Positions 51,401-60,232 of a DNA stretch of 64,000 nt are shown here, piece by piece. The notes below the pieces were generated by a model. It saw only the letters and a program-made list of their open reading frames with translations. It was not told where the DNA came from and did not search any database. A program made the position numbers and the translations under genes. Numbering within the stretch: the stretch's first letter is position 1; every line of letters begins with the position of its first letter. This DNA is from Bacillota bacterium (lineage in GTDB: Bacteria; Bacillota; Clostridia; Christensenellales; CAG-138): contig JAEWCL010000021.1 of assembly GCA_023390655.1 (NCBI GenBank), forward strand, positions 89,060-153,059. The letters are read 5' to 3'.

Positions 51401-52507
51401 TCAAGTATTCCCCATATCCGTATTTGTAACAGCGCCGTTTGCAACCCGGTATACCGTCATATCCGTAATCCCCGCGGTTGCAAGCCCGGCAAGCTGCGTA
51501 CATGTTAAAAACGTCTGTGAGCCCTGCATGGCCCAGGCGAGCATCCGCTGGCGCGCACCGTCAAGCTCTGACAGTACGTCGTCCAATAGCAGTACGGGCG
51601 GCTCACCGCCCAGCTCCTTCATCAGGGCAAGCTCGGAAAGCTTTAATGCAAGCGCCGCGGTGCGCTGCTGCCCCTGTGAGCCGTAGGCGCGCACATCAAC
51701 GCCGTCAAGCTCCAGCAGGATATCGTCCCGGTGCGGCCCCTGCTGTGTCGCGCCCGTGCGCAGGTCCCGATCAAAGGAGGCTGATAGCCCCTGCTGCATG
51801 CGCTCCGCCGTCTGCTGCACGCTGCCCGGCTCAAACGCCGGTTCATACCGTACGTGCAGCCGTTCCCCGCCGGAAAGCTCCTTGTGCAGGTCTCCCGCAA
51901 GGACACAGAGCTGTTCCATAAACGCGGCCCGCGCATGGATGAGGCCCGCGCCCAATATGGCAAGCTGCTCATCCCACGGGGCAAGGAGGCTGGGGGTGAC
52001 GGCATGGTTCTTTAACAGCGCGTTACGCTGCTTTAAAGCAAGGTTGTACTGCTGCAGGCGGTAATAATAGGCGGGCTGGAGCTGGGAAAGCTCCATGTCC
52101 AAAAACCGCCGCCGTTCCACCGGCCCCTGCTTGATGAGGCGCAGGTCCTCCGGTGAAAACATGACCACATGCAGTGTGCCAAGAAGCTCTCCGGAGCGGG
52201 TGAGCGGCATGTCGTCCACTTTGAGCTCGCGCCGGCCCTCCTTTAAGAGGCGGCATTCGATCCGGTGCGTGCCGGTGCGCTTCTGAAGCTCCAGCCCCAC
52301 AGAAGCGGTTGCCTCTCCGTAGCGGATCAGCTCCGCGTCGTGCCGCGTGCGGTGGCTGCGGCCCAGCGCGCACAAAAACAGCGCCTCGAGCACATTGGTC
52401 TTGCCTGCGGCATTTTCGCCAAGCAGCACGCATAACCCCTGTGCGGGCTGAAAAATCAGGCGCTCATAACTGCGGTACTGCTGCAGGCGAGCAAGTGTGA
52501 TCTGCAT
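51401..52507 (-). CDS. recF: DNA replication and repair protein RecF
   Basis: 368 aa, usual length. Walker A GENAAGKTNVLEAL at residue ~30, a DRDLRTGATQQGPHRDD segment typical of RecF, QGQQRTAALALKLSELALM, and Walker B LLLDDVLSELD. It loads RecA at gaps. The ATG at 52507 follows AAAGGATGG; the longer upstream frame passes into repeat W. dnaN and dnaA are not upstream here. Confidence 0.95.
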   Translation of the reverse strand: MQITLARLQQYRSYERLIFQPAQGLCVLLGENAAGKTNVLEALFLCALGRSHRTRHDAELIRYGEATASVGLELQKRTGTHRIECRLLKEGRRELKVDDMPLTRSGELLGTLHVVMFSPEDLRLIKQGPVERRRFLDMELSQLQPAYYYRLQQYNLALKQRNALLKNHAVTPSLLAPWDEQLAILGAGLIHARAAFMEQLCVLAGDLHKELSGGERLHVRYEPAFEPGSVQQTAERMQQGLSASFDRDLRTGATQQGPHRDDILLELDGVDVRAYGSQGQQRTAALALKLSELALMKELGGEPPVLLLDDVLSELDGARQRMLAWAMQGSQTFLTCTQLAGLATAGITDMTVYRVANGAVTNTDMGNT

Positions 52508-52546
52508 GGGCCATCCTTTACAAACTTTGGCCGCGCGCAGGCTTGA

Positions 52547-52691
52547 TGCCAATTCCAACTCTGCAATGCATCATTGCGGCGGTTCTTTTCGCGCAGGGCG
52601 TCGCCTTAGCGTAGCTGCTCTTCGCTCCGGCTCCTTGCCCCGCATCGAAACCCTCTCGCCGCTTTAGCTGCATTCCTGTTTTCCATTGGCA
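52547..52691 (-). repeat. MITE-like repeat W, copy 2
   Basis: 145 bp bounded by TGCCAAT...ATTGGCA, with CCAACTC, GCGGCGGTTCTTTTCGCGC and TTCGCTCCGGCTCCTTGC in the same order as 27763-27914. Immediately upstream of recF. Confidence 0.6.
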
Positions 52692-52796
52692 TAACACAAA
52701 AAAAGCCCGCCGGGTCTACTGAAAAGTATACCACAAAAAGCGCGCCTTGTATATATAATTAAGAAGAGACACAATCAAAAACCCGGGATCGGCATG

Positions 52797-52828
52797 AAAA
52801 AGGAGGCGAAAAGACACTGCTTTTCGCC
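52797..52828 (-). terminator. Possible terminator of the SGNH hydrolase gene
   Basis: Minus strand GGCGAAAAG-CAGTGT-CTTTTCGCC, then CTCCTTTTT; the T-run is 4 bases from the stem. Confidence 0.6.
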
Positions 52829-52877
52829 CCTCTGTGCTTCTGATGGGCAGCCATGGGGAATGCGGTAGGAAAGCGCC

Positions 52878-53600
52878 TTACGCCAGCATGGCGGGCGCAT
52901 AGCTGCGGATGTAGTGGAGCAGGGCGGCGGTCAACTTCTGGTGTCCCGTTTCATTGGGGTGCATGCCGTCCTCGCAGATGCAGCTGCGGTAATCTTCATC
53001 CCGGAGCATGGAGGCGCGCAGGAGCATCAGCGGCGTTGCGGTCGCCTGCGCCACGCGCTCCACCGTCATGCTGTAGCGTTCATGCCACCAGTAGATGTGG
53101 CCGATATCGCCCAGGAATTTCAAAATCTGTTTGGAGCGCTCCGGCTCGCGGTTTGAGATGAAGTTGAAATACTTTTCCGCGTCAATCGGCGGCAGGTTGC
53201 ACAGGATGGGCTGGGAGCCCGCCTGCCTGACAGCGTCGATCATTCCAAGCAGGTTTTCTTCATACTCCTCGAGCGGCGTATTGGGAACATGCGGCTTGAG
53301 CGGTTCCCTGGCGACAGCGTCCCAGTCGTACGCACAGTCGTTGCCGCCGACCTCAAGCAGCACAAGCGCGGGCGGCTCCTTCTTTTTCTTCAAGCTTTCA
53401 ATCAGGGCATTTAAAAGCTCCCCGCTTTTGTAGCCGTAGCGGGAGATGTTCTCCACAGCGGGTTTAATCAGCTTTGATACCTGTGCGCAGAAAGCGCCGG
53501 GCAGTAGGACGTGCCGTTTGCGGTTGGAGTCATAGCAAACGCCCTTAGCGATAGAATCACCGGCCACCAGTATGGTGCCGTCACAAGGAATCTGCTGCAT
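52878..53600 (-). CDS. SGNH/GDSL-type hydrolase
   Basis: 240 aa without a signal peptide. Block I VAGDSIAKG (catalytic Ser ~16), block III GGNDC, block V DGMHPNETGH with the Asp and His of the triad. Family members deacylate or de-esterify lipids or sugars; substrate unknown. It follows tetR by 4 bases, so both are probably one operon controlled by that repressor. Confidence 0.87.
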   Translation of the reverse strand: MQQIPCDGTILVAGDSIAKGVCYDSNRKRHVLLPGAFCAQVSKLIKPAVENISRYGYKSGELLNALIESLKKKKEPPALVLLEVGGNDCAYDWDAVAREPLKPHVPNTPLEEYEENLLGMIDAVRQAGSQPILCNLPPIDAEKYFNFISNREPERSKQILKFLGDIGHIYWWHERYSMTVERVAQATATPLMLLRASMLRDEDYRSCICEDGMHPNETGHQKLTAALLHYIRSYAPAMLA

Positions 53601-53604
53601 TCGT

Positions 53605-54168
53605 TCATCCCTCCGTCAATAGTCTGAGTAATACTTCCACATCCAGCTGCCCTGTGAGCAGCTGGTGCAGCGCACATCCGTCCAGCAACGCGAGGTACGC
53701 GCGGCTGTAGGTGCGGAAGCGCTGCGCGCCCGGCTCCGTCATGCGGAGCGAACCTACCTCCAGCATCACGGCCCATTCGCGCTGCTTTGCGGCGACGCGC
53801 TTTCGTAAAGCGCCTTCCTCGCGCAAGGCCTCGCTCATCAGCGCAAAATGCAGCCGCATGGAATCCGGGTCCTGCAGCAATGCATCCGTTAGAGACCGTA
53901 ATGCCGCTTCAGCGTGCACACCCTCCGTCAAAGAATCAATCCAAGCGAAGATGCTATCGGTCATATGGCCGAAATGCTCTTCCGCAATATCCAGCACCAG
54001 ATACTCCTTGGTGGGATAATGATAGTAAAGCGTCCCCTTAGAGAGCTTCGCGGCCTTCGCGATATCCGCTAAACTTGTGGCATGCACGCCGCCGGTCATG
54101 AATAACGACGATGCGGTCTGGCGGATGCCCTGCCGCGTACTTTCGACTTCTGCGTTTTTTTGCGCCAT
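53605..54168 (-). CDS. TetR/AcrR-family transcriptional regulator
   Basis: 187 aa. N-terminal HTH: IRQTASSLFMTGGVHATSLA, DIAKAAKLSKGTLYYHYPTK; the C-terminus is an all-helical ligand-binding domain. A palindrome TCGGTCGGCTGACCGA sits 19 bases before its start, suiting autorepression. Co-transcribed with the SGNH hydrolase gene; ligand unknown. Confidence 0.9.
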   Translation of the reverse strand: MAQKNAEVESTRQGIRQTASSLFMTGGVHATSLADIAKAAKLSKGTLYYHYPTKEYLVLDIAEEHFGHMTDSIFAWIDSLTEGVHAEAALRSLTDALLQDPDSMRLHFALMSEALREEGALRKRVAAKQREWAVMLEVGSLRMTEPGAQRFRTYSRAYLALLDGCALHQLLTGQLDVEVLLRLLTEG

Positions 54169-54186
54169 GAAATTTACCTCGTTTTG

Positions 54187-54202
54187 TCGGTCGGCTGACC
54201 GA
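54187..54202. promoter_or_regulatory. Candidate TetR operator
   Basis: TCGGTC-GGCT-GACCGA, a perfect 6-bp inverted repeat just upstream of tetR. Confidence 0.65.
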
Positions 54203-54375
54203 TTATGATTCCATTGTAGCGCGATCCGGATGGGTTGTCAAGCATGCCGGGCGCAGTTTTTCTGTTCTGGGAAATCCGTTGGCCAATGTACCGCGCATAA
54301 AAAGTGCAGCCATTCTTTTGGGGTAGGGAACGGCGCATGCGGTCATAGAAAAGGAACAAGGCCGATACAAAGTGT

Positions 54376-54403
54376 TTGTTTTCACGCGAATGGTGTTTAT
54401 ACT
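54376..54403 (+). promoter_or_regulatory. Promoter of the flavodiiron gene
   Basis: TTGTTT (54376-54381), 16 bases, TATACT (54398-54403), 50 bases before the start codon. Confidence 0.55.
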
Positions 54404-54452
54404 ATAGGTGTACGAAAACAAAAAAAGCCGATCAGTGAAAGAGGGGGATCAC

Positions 54453-55661
54453 ATGCAATATCCGAACAAACCTGTAAAAATCGCGGAGGGGATCCATTGG
54501 GTGGGCGCGCTCAATCCGGAGCTCCGGCGCTTTGATGTTGTAATGGAAACAAAGTACGGTACCAGCTACAATTCGTATCTGGTGCAGGGCAGCAAAAAGA
54601 CCGCACTGATCGACGCCGTCAAGGACGGATTTCTGGAACAGACGCTGGCCCTTGTGCGGCAGCTTGCGGACCCTTCCAAGCTCGATTATATCGTGCTGCA
54701 GCATACGGAGCCGGACCATTCGGGCTCCATTGCGGAGCTGATTGCGCTTGCACCCAACGCGCGCATCCTGTGCTCCAAGCCCGCGTCCCTGTACCTGCCG
54801 CATATTGCAAACCGTGAGCTGCCCATCGACGTCATCAAGGAAGGCGATGTGATCGACCTGGGTGGCCATACGCTGCGCTTTATCATGGCGCCGTTTTTGC
54901 ACTGGCCGGATACGATTTTCACCTACGATGAATTTGCAGGCGCGCTCTTTACGTGCGACGCGTTCGGCAGCCATTTCGCATCGGAACATGTTCTTGAAAG
55001 CCTGACGGATGACCGCTTCAAAGAGGCGCGCAGCTTCTATTATGATTGCATCATGTATCCGTTCTCGGCGCATGTGGCGCGCGCGGTCGCGCATCTCGAA
55101 GAGCTGCAGTTGCCCAGGATCAACACAATCCTTCCTTCCCACGGGCCGGTGCTCGATAAAGACCCGCAGGAAGCGGTCTCCCTTTACCGGGAATGGTCAA
55201 AAAAAGACGCGCCCCATGACGGCAAGCGCGTGTTTATCGGCTATGTAAGCTGCTATGGCTATACGCGAACGCTTGCGCAAAAACTCGCAGGGGAGTTAAA
55301 GGCGCGCGGCGCGGACGTGGACATGGCGGATCTATCGGAACTCACGCCGGGTGAGGCCGTGGCGCGGATTCATAGGGCGGATGTGCTGGCAATCGGCAGC
55401 CCCACCGTGAATGCGGACGCTCTGCCACCTGTGTGGACGGCGCTCACGCATGTCTCAATACCCATTGTGCGCGGACGCACGGCGGCCGCCTTCGGTTCCT
55501 ACGGCTGGAGCGGGGAAGCGGTGCCCATGGTGGAACAGCGGCTCATCGGCCTTGGCTATAAGGTGGCAGGCACGGCGCGCGCAAGGCTCAAGCCTACGCT
55601 TGAGGCGCTTGACGAGGTCTCCTTCCTCGCGGACAAGCTGGCAGCAGCCATGAAGCTCTAA
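54453..55661 (+). CDS. Flavodiiron protein (A-type flavoprotein, FprA-like)
   Basis: 402 aa. Metallo-beta-lactamase-like diiron domain: HTEPDHSGS (residues ~78-86), FTCDAFGSHF and PSHGPVL with the iron ligands; C-terminal flavodoxin domain (FIGYVSCYGYTRTLAQKL, FGSYGWSGEAV) from about residue 255. Such proteins reduce O2 to water or NO to N2O and protect strict anaerobes. GAGGGGG precedes the ATG at 54453. Single gene; an electron donor (rubredoxin) is not adjacent. Confidence 0.93.
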   Translation: MQYPNKPVKIAEGIHWVGALNPELRRFDVVMETKYGTSYNSYLVQGSKKTALIDAVKDGFLEQTLALVRQLADPSKLDYIVLQHTEPDHSGSIAELIALAPNARILCSKPASLYLPHIANRELPIDVIKEGDVIDLGGHTLRFIMAPFLHWPDTIFTYDEFAGALFTCDAFGSHFASEHVLESLTDDRFKEARSFYYDCIMYPFSAHVARAVAHLEELQLPRINTILPSHGPVLDKDPQEAVSLYREWSKKDAPHDGKRVFIGYVSCYGYTRTLAQKLAGELKARGADVDMADLSELTPGEAVARIHRADVLAIGSPTVNADALPPVWTALTHVSIPIVRGRTAAAFGSYGWSGEAVPMVEQRLIGLGYKVAGTARARLKPTLEALDEVSFLADKLAAAMKL

Positions 55662-55717
55662 ACGCCACTAACATATGAAGCGCTAAGCGCCATAGAAAAA
55701 CAGAAGCAAATCGGCGG

Positions 55718-56266
55718 CTACAGGTTGATTGCCATCAGGTGCTCATCCGCGTAGCTGCCGTCTTTATATCGGAACGCATTCGGACGCGTGCCGTAACGGG
55801 CAAAGCCGCAGGACTCATACAGCCGAATGGCGCGGGTATTGTTCGCCGCCACTTCCAACTCAAGCTGTTCATAGCCGATGGACCGCGCGGCGCTGATGAT
55901 TTCCTGCGTGAGGAGCCTGCCGAGGCCAAGCCCCCAGTAGTCCTTTTTGATGGCGATGCCAAAAACGGCGCGATGCAGCACTTTGAGACGCGTTCCTATC
56001 GGGGAACAGGACGCGTTTCCAGCGAGCCTGCCGTCCACCCACGCGGAGAGGGACGCGCTTTGGGGCTGGGCGCATATTTGTTCCAGATAGGCGCGCTCCT
56101 CCTCCACGGTCAATGTGACCTCCTCGGGATAGCGCAGTAGATACGGCGTCTGTTCTGCCGTAGTTTTTAAGTATTCTAAAAAGAGCACCGCGTCTTCCGG
56201 CCGCGGTATCCTAAGCAGGCATGCGGTACCATCCTTTAATACGGCCTGCTTTTCGGGAAGCAGCAT
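55718..56266 (-). CDS. GNAT-family N-acetyltransferase
   Basis: 182 aa. GNAT motif A is FGIAIKKDYWGLGLGRLLTQ and motif B is ELEVAANNTRAIRLYESCGF, ending with RYGTRPNAFRYKDG. Closest in feel to the RimJ/RimL or SpeG-like subgroup; substrate unknown. AGGAGGGG precedes the ATG. Convergent with the flavodiiron gene, 56 bases apart. Confidence 0.88.
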   Translation of the reverse strand: MLLPEKQAVLKDGTACLLRIPRPEDAVLFLEYLKTTAEQTPYLLRYPEEVTLTVEEERAYLEQICAQPQSASLSAWVDGRLAGNASCSPIGTRLKVLHRAVFGIAIKKDYWGLGLGRLLTQEIISAARSIGYEQLELEVAANNTRAIRLYESCGFARYGTRPNAFRYKDGSYADEHLMAINL

Positions 56267-56406
56267 ATATAGCCCCTCCTATATAAAGAAATTTCTCCCA
56301 TTATACGTTAGGGCTTTGCTGCATGCAAGAAAGGCAAAAAAGAAAAACGCCTTCTTTGCATTGGCGATGGTGCATAGCGGCGTTTTCAAGGGGAGAATAG
56401 CCTTGA

Positions 56407-56625
56407 TCAGCGGCAGTCCGCCTGATCAAAGAGGACGGGGGGACGTTTGTCTTTGACCGGATAATACAAAAGGGGAGGCGTCAGCTTGTCCTGCGGCTCT
56501 GCCTTTGAACCCATGGAAATATAAGCGTCCTCGACCTGACGCTGTACCTCCTGCAGCTCCTGTATCACGTCCGTAATCTTGTTAAACAACTGGTAATAGA
56601 GCGTCTCATAATCCTGCAATTTCAT
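56407..56625 (-). CDS. Small coiled-coil protein of unknown function
   Basis: 72 aa. LQDYETLYYQLFNKITDVIQ and VQRQVEDAYISMG form a helix, followed by a Pro-rich tail. GGTGAGG precedes the ATG. It looks like a small conserved Clostridia protein, but I cannot name it. Confidence 0.55.
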   Translation of the reverse strand: MKLQDYETLYYQLFNKITDVIQELQEVQRQVEDAYISMGSKAEPQDKLTPPLLYYPVKDKRPPVLFDQADCR

Positions 56626-56897
56626 CACCACCTCACCGTATTAGTTTAGTGCAAATTCGCGCTGGAGTCGAGGAAGAAAACAGGGGGGATTGCTGTTATT
56701 TTGACGAATCTTATCGCTTGAAACATTTTCCAATAGAAGAAAGGGCTGTGTAATTCGGGCGTATCCGACAGCTTTCTGTTTTTAAAAAGAAAGAACGCCT
56801 GCATAATTGAGAAAACCGGCCTGCATTTCCGCCTGCCTGTGCGGGGAAATCACACCCGGAAGTGCAGGGATTGGAATGCGTTGCAACTTGTAGGTAC

Positions 56898-57134
56898 ATG
56901 AAGTACGGGTGCATCCGGTTCCTGCGGGAAAACAAAGAACTAACGCAGGAGGAATTGGGAAAAGCGATCAATGTACCACAGCGGACATACGCGTATTACG
57001 AATCCGGAGAACGTATGATTCCGCCCCATGTATTGAAGGCGCTGGCAGTCTATCATGAGGTAAGCGTCGATTATATCCTGGAGCTCACCGATGAAAAAAC
57101 GTATCCAAAGCGCAAGGCTGCGCGGGGAATATAA
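56898..57134 (+). CDS. XRE-family helix-turn-helix regulator
   Basis: 78 aa. YGCIRFLRENKELTQEELGK, QRTYAYYESGERMIPP and VYHEVSVDYILELTDE match the compact XRE domain; a basic C-terminal tail (KKAA/KRKAARG) follows. The ATG at 56898 has only a weak upstream site (GTAGG); the frame could begin at 56862. Targets unknown. Confidence 0.75.
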   Translation: MKYGCIRFLRENKELTQEELGKAINVPQRTYAYYESGERMIPPHVLKALAVYHEVSVDYILELTDEKTYPKRKAARGI

Positions 57135-57144
57135 GCACAAAAGA

Positions 57145-57178
57145 AAAGAGCCCTTCTGCAGGAATGCAGAAGGGCTCC
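57145..57178. terminator. Terminator shared by XRE gene and pckA
   Basis: AGAGCCCTTCTGCA-GGAA-TGCAGAAGGGCTCCTG; minus strand side ends in CTCTTTTCTTTT. Confidence 0.87.
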
Positions 57179-57200
57179 TGTTTGTTGAGACGATAGAGCA

Positions 57201-58772
57201 TTAGCCCTTGGGGCCGGCTTCCACGATGTGCGCGGGCATGTCCTTGTACTTCTGGAAGTTCTTTGCAAAGCGCCCGGCGAGATCCTTCGCCTTTGCGTCG
57301 TATGCGGCCTTGTCCTTCCACGCTTCCCTGGGGTTGAGCACTTCGGTAGGAACGCCGGGGCAGGCGGTGGGGACGAGCACGTTGAAGTTCGGGTCAAGCA
57401 CGAACTCGCTCTTTTCAAGCTCACCATTGAGGGCCGCGGAAACGATGGCGCGGGTGAACTTGATGCTCATGCGCGGCACTTCGCCTGCGGGGCCGCCGGA
57501 CCAGCCGGTGTTGACGAGGTACACGTTGGCGTTGTACTTGTTGATGTACTCACCCAGCAGTTCCGCGTATACGGAAGCGCGCAGCGGCAGAAAGGGTGCG
57601 CCAAAGCAGGTGGAGAAGGTCGCCTGCGGCTCTTTTACACCGCGCTCTGTGCCCGCAAGGCGTGCGGTGTAGCCGGAAACGAAGTGGTACATGGCCTGGT
57701 CGTTGCCGAGCTTTGCGACCGGAGGCAGTACGCCGAACGCATCCGCCGTGAGGAAGATAACGGTATTGGGCTGGCCGCCTACGCCGGGAATGACGCAGTT
57801 GGGGATGTATTCCACAGGATAACCCACGCGGGTGTTCTCGGTGATGCTGTCGTCGTCGAAATTAAATTTACGGGTTTCGGGGTCCATCGCGACGTTTTCA
57901 ACCACCGCGCCGAATTTGATCGCGTCCCAGATCTGGGGCTCATGTTCCTTGGAAAGGTTGATGCACTTTGCGTAGCAGCCGCCCTCAAAGTTGAAGATGC
58001 CCTCGTCGCACCAGCCGTGCTCGTCGTCACCAACAAGCTTGCGGTCCGGGTCGGCGGAAAGGGTCGTCTTGCCCGTGCCGGAAAGGCCGAAGAACAGGGC
58101 GGAATCGCCATCCTTGCCGATGTTTGCGGAGCAGTGCATGGGGAATACGCCCTTCTTGGGCAGCAGGTAGTTCATGATGGTGAAGACAGACTTCTTGATC
58201 TCGCCGGAATAAGCGGTACCGGCGATGAGCACCATCTTCTTTTCGAAGTGGACGAGGATCGCGGCTTCGGAATGCGTGCCGTCAATCTCGGGGACGCACT
58301 TGAAGCCGGGCGCCGCGATGATGGTGTAGTCCGGATCAAAGGAGGCCAGCTGGTCTTCAGTGGGACGGAGCAGCAGCTGGTGGATGAACAGGTTCTGCAC
58401 TGCCAATTCGTTGACCACGCGGATGTTGGTGGCATAGTGCGTGTTGGCGCCCGCATAGCCGTCAAAAATGAAGATTTCGCGGCCCTGGAGGTATGCCATC
58501 ATCTTGCCGTAGATGGCGTCGAACCTCTCGGCAGAGATGGGTGCGTTGACCTTGCCCCATTCGATTTCGTCATGTACCGAAGGCACGTCCACTACGAACT
58601 TGTCCTCCGGGGAACGGCCGGTGTATTTGCCGGTGTAGATGACCAGCGCGCCGGTTTCCGAGAGCGTGCCCTCTCCGCGTGCGAGCGCCTTTTCGGTGAG
58701 CACTGCGGGGGACAGGTTGCGGTAAACGGCCTTAGGAGCGATGATGCCAAGTTTTTCACAATAGTCTTTCAT
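57201..58772 (-). CDS. pckA: Phosphoenolpyruvate carboxykinase (ATP)
   Basis: 523 aa, standard for the ATP-dependent type. Kinase loop GLSGTGKTTLS near residue 235 (P-loop), metal site DDEHGWCDEGIFNFEGGCYAK, YTGRSPEDKFVV and NTGWSGGPAGEV are family signatures. It interconverts oxaloacetate and PEP, often in the carboxylating direction in fermenting Clostridia. The AAGGAG site lies 14 bases before the ATG, somewhat far. Preceded by a palindrome at the probable RNA start. Confidence 0.96.
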   Translation of the reverse strand: MKDYCEKLGIIAPKAVYRNLSPAVLTEKALARGEGTLSETGALVIYTGKYTGRSPEDKFVVDVPSVHDEIEWGKVNAPISAERFDAIYGKMMAYLQGREIFIFDGYAGANTHYATNIRVVNELAVQNLFIHQLLLRPTEDQLASFDPDYTIIAAPGFKCVPEIDGTHSEAAILVHFEKKMVLIAGTAYSGEIKKSVFTIMNYLLPKKGVFPMHCSANIGKDGDSALFFGLSGTGKTTLSADPDRKLVGDDEHGWCDEGIFNFEGGCYAKCINLSKEHEPQIWDAIKFGAVVENVAMDPETRKFNFDDDSITENTRVGYPVEYIPNCVIPGVGGQPNTVIFLTADAFGVLPPVAKLGNDQAMYHFVSGYTARLAGTERGVKEPQATFSTCFGAPFLPLRASVYAELLGEYINKYNANVYLVNTGWSGGPAGEVPRMSIKFTRAIVSAALNGELEKSEFVLDPNFNVLVPTACPGVPTEVLNPREAWKDKAAYDAKAKDLAGRFAKNFQKYKDMPAHIVEAGPKG

Positions 58773-59084
58773 TTTCTGTTTGCTTACTCCTTCCAGTTAT
58801 TTGGTATTATAACGCCTTTGTTATAACCATACATTATAGAAGCCGGGCCTAATATTGCATTGGTTGTGTGTTTTGCCGTAAATCACGGGTGGTTAGTCGA
58901 AAATCACCCATTTTGAAATATTTTACCTGAAAACATCACCCGTGACAAGCGAAACTTTTATATTTTTGCAAGAAAAAGATTCCCATGATGCAAAATTGCA
59001 ATTCTTTTTCCTTGCCCCGCCCAATGGCATATATTGTTTCCTGCGCCCGCGTGGTATACTCTAATTAAAAAAAGGAGCGGTGCT
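58773..59084. other. Divergent intergenic region pckA / asparaginase
   Basis: About 310 bases without a gene. For pckA: TATAAT (minus, 58833-58838) and a 20-bp palindrome TTATAAC-N6-GTTATAA (58807-58826) at the predicted RNA start. For the asparaginase gene: AAAAGGAG and a TATACT-like -10 at 59053-59058. AT-rich in the middle. Confidence 0.6.
58807..58826 (-). promoter_or_regulatory. Candidate operator over the pckA start site
   Basis: TTATAAC-GCCTTT-GTTATAA perfect 7-bp inverted repeat placed just after the -10 hexamer (58833-58838) on the minus strand. Confidence 0.55.
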
Positions 59085-60074
59085 ATGGGCAAGCTCTTAT
59101 TGATGGGTACGGGCGGCACAATTGCATGTTTGCCAACAGCGGACGGCCTTGCGCCGCAGATGTCTGCGGCAGAACTGCTGCCGTTTTTGCCCGAGGCGGT
59201 GTTTGACATTGACTGCCGCGACCTGTTCGCCTTGGATTCCTCCAACATCCAGCCGGAGGAATGGCGGCTGATGGCGCGGGAGATCCATGCTGCGCAGACG
59301 TCGTATGCGGGGATTGTCATCACCCACGGTACGGACACCATGGCCTATACCGCCAGCATGCTTTCCTTTATGCTGCAGGGGCTACAGATCCCTGTAGTGC
59401 TCACGGGCGCGCAGTACCCCATGTTTTATCCGGATTCGGACGGGCGCGCCAACCTGTTTGACGCCATCCTTGCCGCCCGCGCGCTGCCCGGCGGCGTCTA
59501 TGTTGCCTTTAATGGCAGCGTCATGCTTGGCTGCCGCGCCGTGAAGGTGCGCACCACCTCAAGGAACGCGTTTGAAAGCATCAACCGCCCCTATGCGGGC
59601 GTATGTGCGGGCGGCCGGTTTTTGCCGCTTGTGCTGCCGCAGGCGCAGGGCCCGTTTTCCTATAATGATGCCATTGATGAAAACGTGGCGCTGTTAAAGC
59701 TTGTGCCAGGCGCTTCCCCGGCGCTGTTCCGTGCGCTGCCGGACTGCGGCTACCACGGGCTTGTGGTGGAGGCGTTCGGTCTGGGCGGTGTGCACAGCAT
59801 CCGGCGCGACCATACCCGCGCGATTGTTGACCTGTTAAAAGCGGGCATGCCCGTGGTGCTGTGCTCGCAATGTTTATATGAAGAAAGTACCCCCGCGCTT
59901 TATGAGGTCAGCCGTCCGCTGCTCGAAGCGGGCATCCTCCCCGCCAACGATATGACGACGGAGGCCGCCGTCACAAAGCTGATGTGGGCGCTGGGACAAA
60001 GCAGCGATATGGAGGGCATCCGTGCCATCATGGCCCGCGATCTCTGCGGGGAAATCACGGTGCGCAACGGGTAA
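59085..60074 (+). CDS. Type I L-asparaginase
   Basis: 329 aa. The first threonine motif is MGTGGTIAC at residue ~8 and the second is THGTDTMAYTA near 85, both conserved in asparaginases; no signal peptide, so it is the cytoplasmic type I form. It deamidates asparagine to aspartate and ammonia. AAAAGGAG precedes the ATG at 59085. Monocistronic, followed by a strong terminator. Confidence 0.93.
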   Translation: MGKLLLMGTGGTIACLPTADGLAPQMSAAELLPFLPEAVFDIDCRDLFALDSSNIQPEEWRLMAREIHAAQTSYAGIVITHGTDTMAYTASMLSFMLQGLQIPVVLTGAQYPMFYPDSDGRANLFDAILAARALPGGVYVAFNGSVMLGCRAVKVRTTSRNAFESINRPYAGVCAGGRFLPLVLPQAQGPFSYNDAIDENVALLKLVPGASPALFRALPDCGYHGLVVEAFGLGGVHSIRRDHTRAIVDLLKAGMPVVLCSQCLYEESTPALYEVSRPLLEAGILPANDMTTEAAVTKLMWALGQSSDMEGIRAIMARDLCGEITVRNG

Positions 60075-60097
60075 GGAGCGCGGAAGCATTCTTTTGG

Positions 60098-60140
60098 CTC
60101 CCTCTGATGAGGGCGCTGCCGGCTTTGCCGGCTGAGGGAG
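60098..60140 (+). repeat. Hairpin repeat CTCCCTCTGATGAGGG...CTGAGGGAG
   Basis: CTCCCTC/GAGGGAG outer stem with an inner GCCGGC-TTT-GCCGGC hairpin. A similar CCCTCTGATGAGGG motif is a common interspersed hairpin in gut Clostridia genomes (recollection, not checked). Confidence 0.5.
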
Positions 60141-60155
60141 GGAAAATCATACAAC

Positions 60156-60191
60156 GATGCCCCGGCAGATTGTCACGCCGGGGCATTTTTT
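60156..60191 (+). terminator. Terminator of the asparaginase gene
   Basis: ATGCCCCGGC-AGATTGTCAC-GCCGGGGCATTTTTTG. Confidence 0.9.
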
Positions 60192-60232
60192 GAGGATAAC
60201 AGAATGAAGAAGGCTTGCGTGTAAGCTATCCG

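Noticed and set aside
57228..58826. Long open frame (over 500 codons) antisense to pckA
   Set aside because: GC-rich third positions of pckA create it; no ribosome site and the pckA protein is fully conserved on the other strand.
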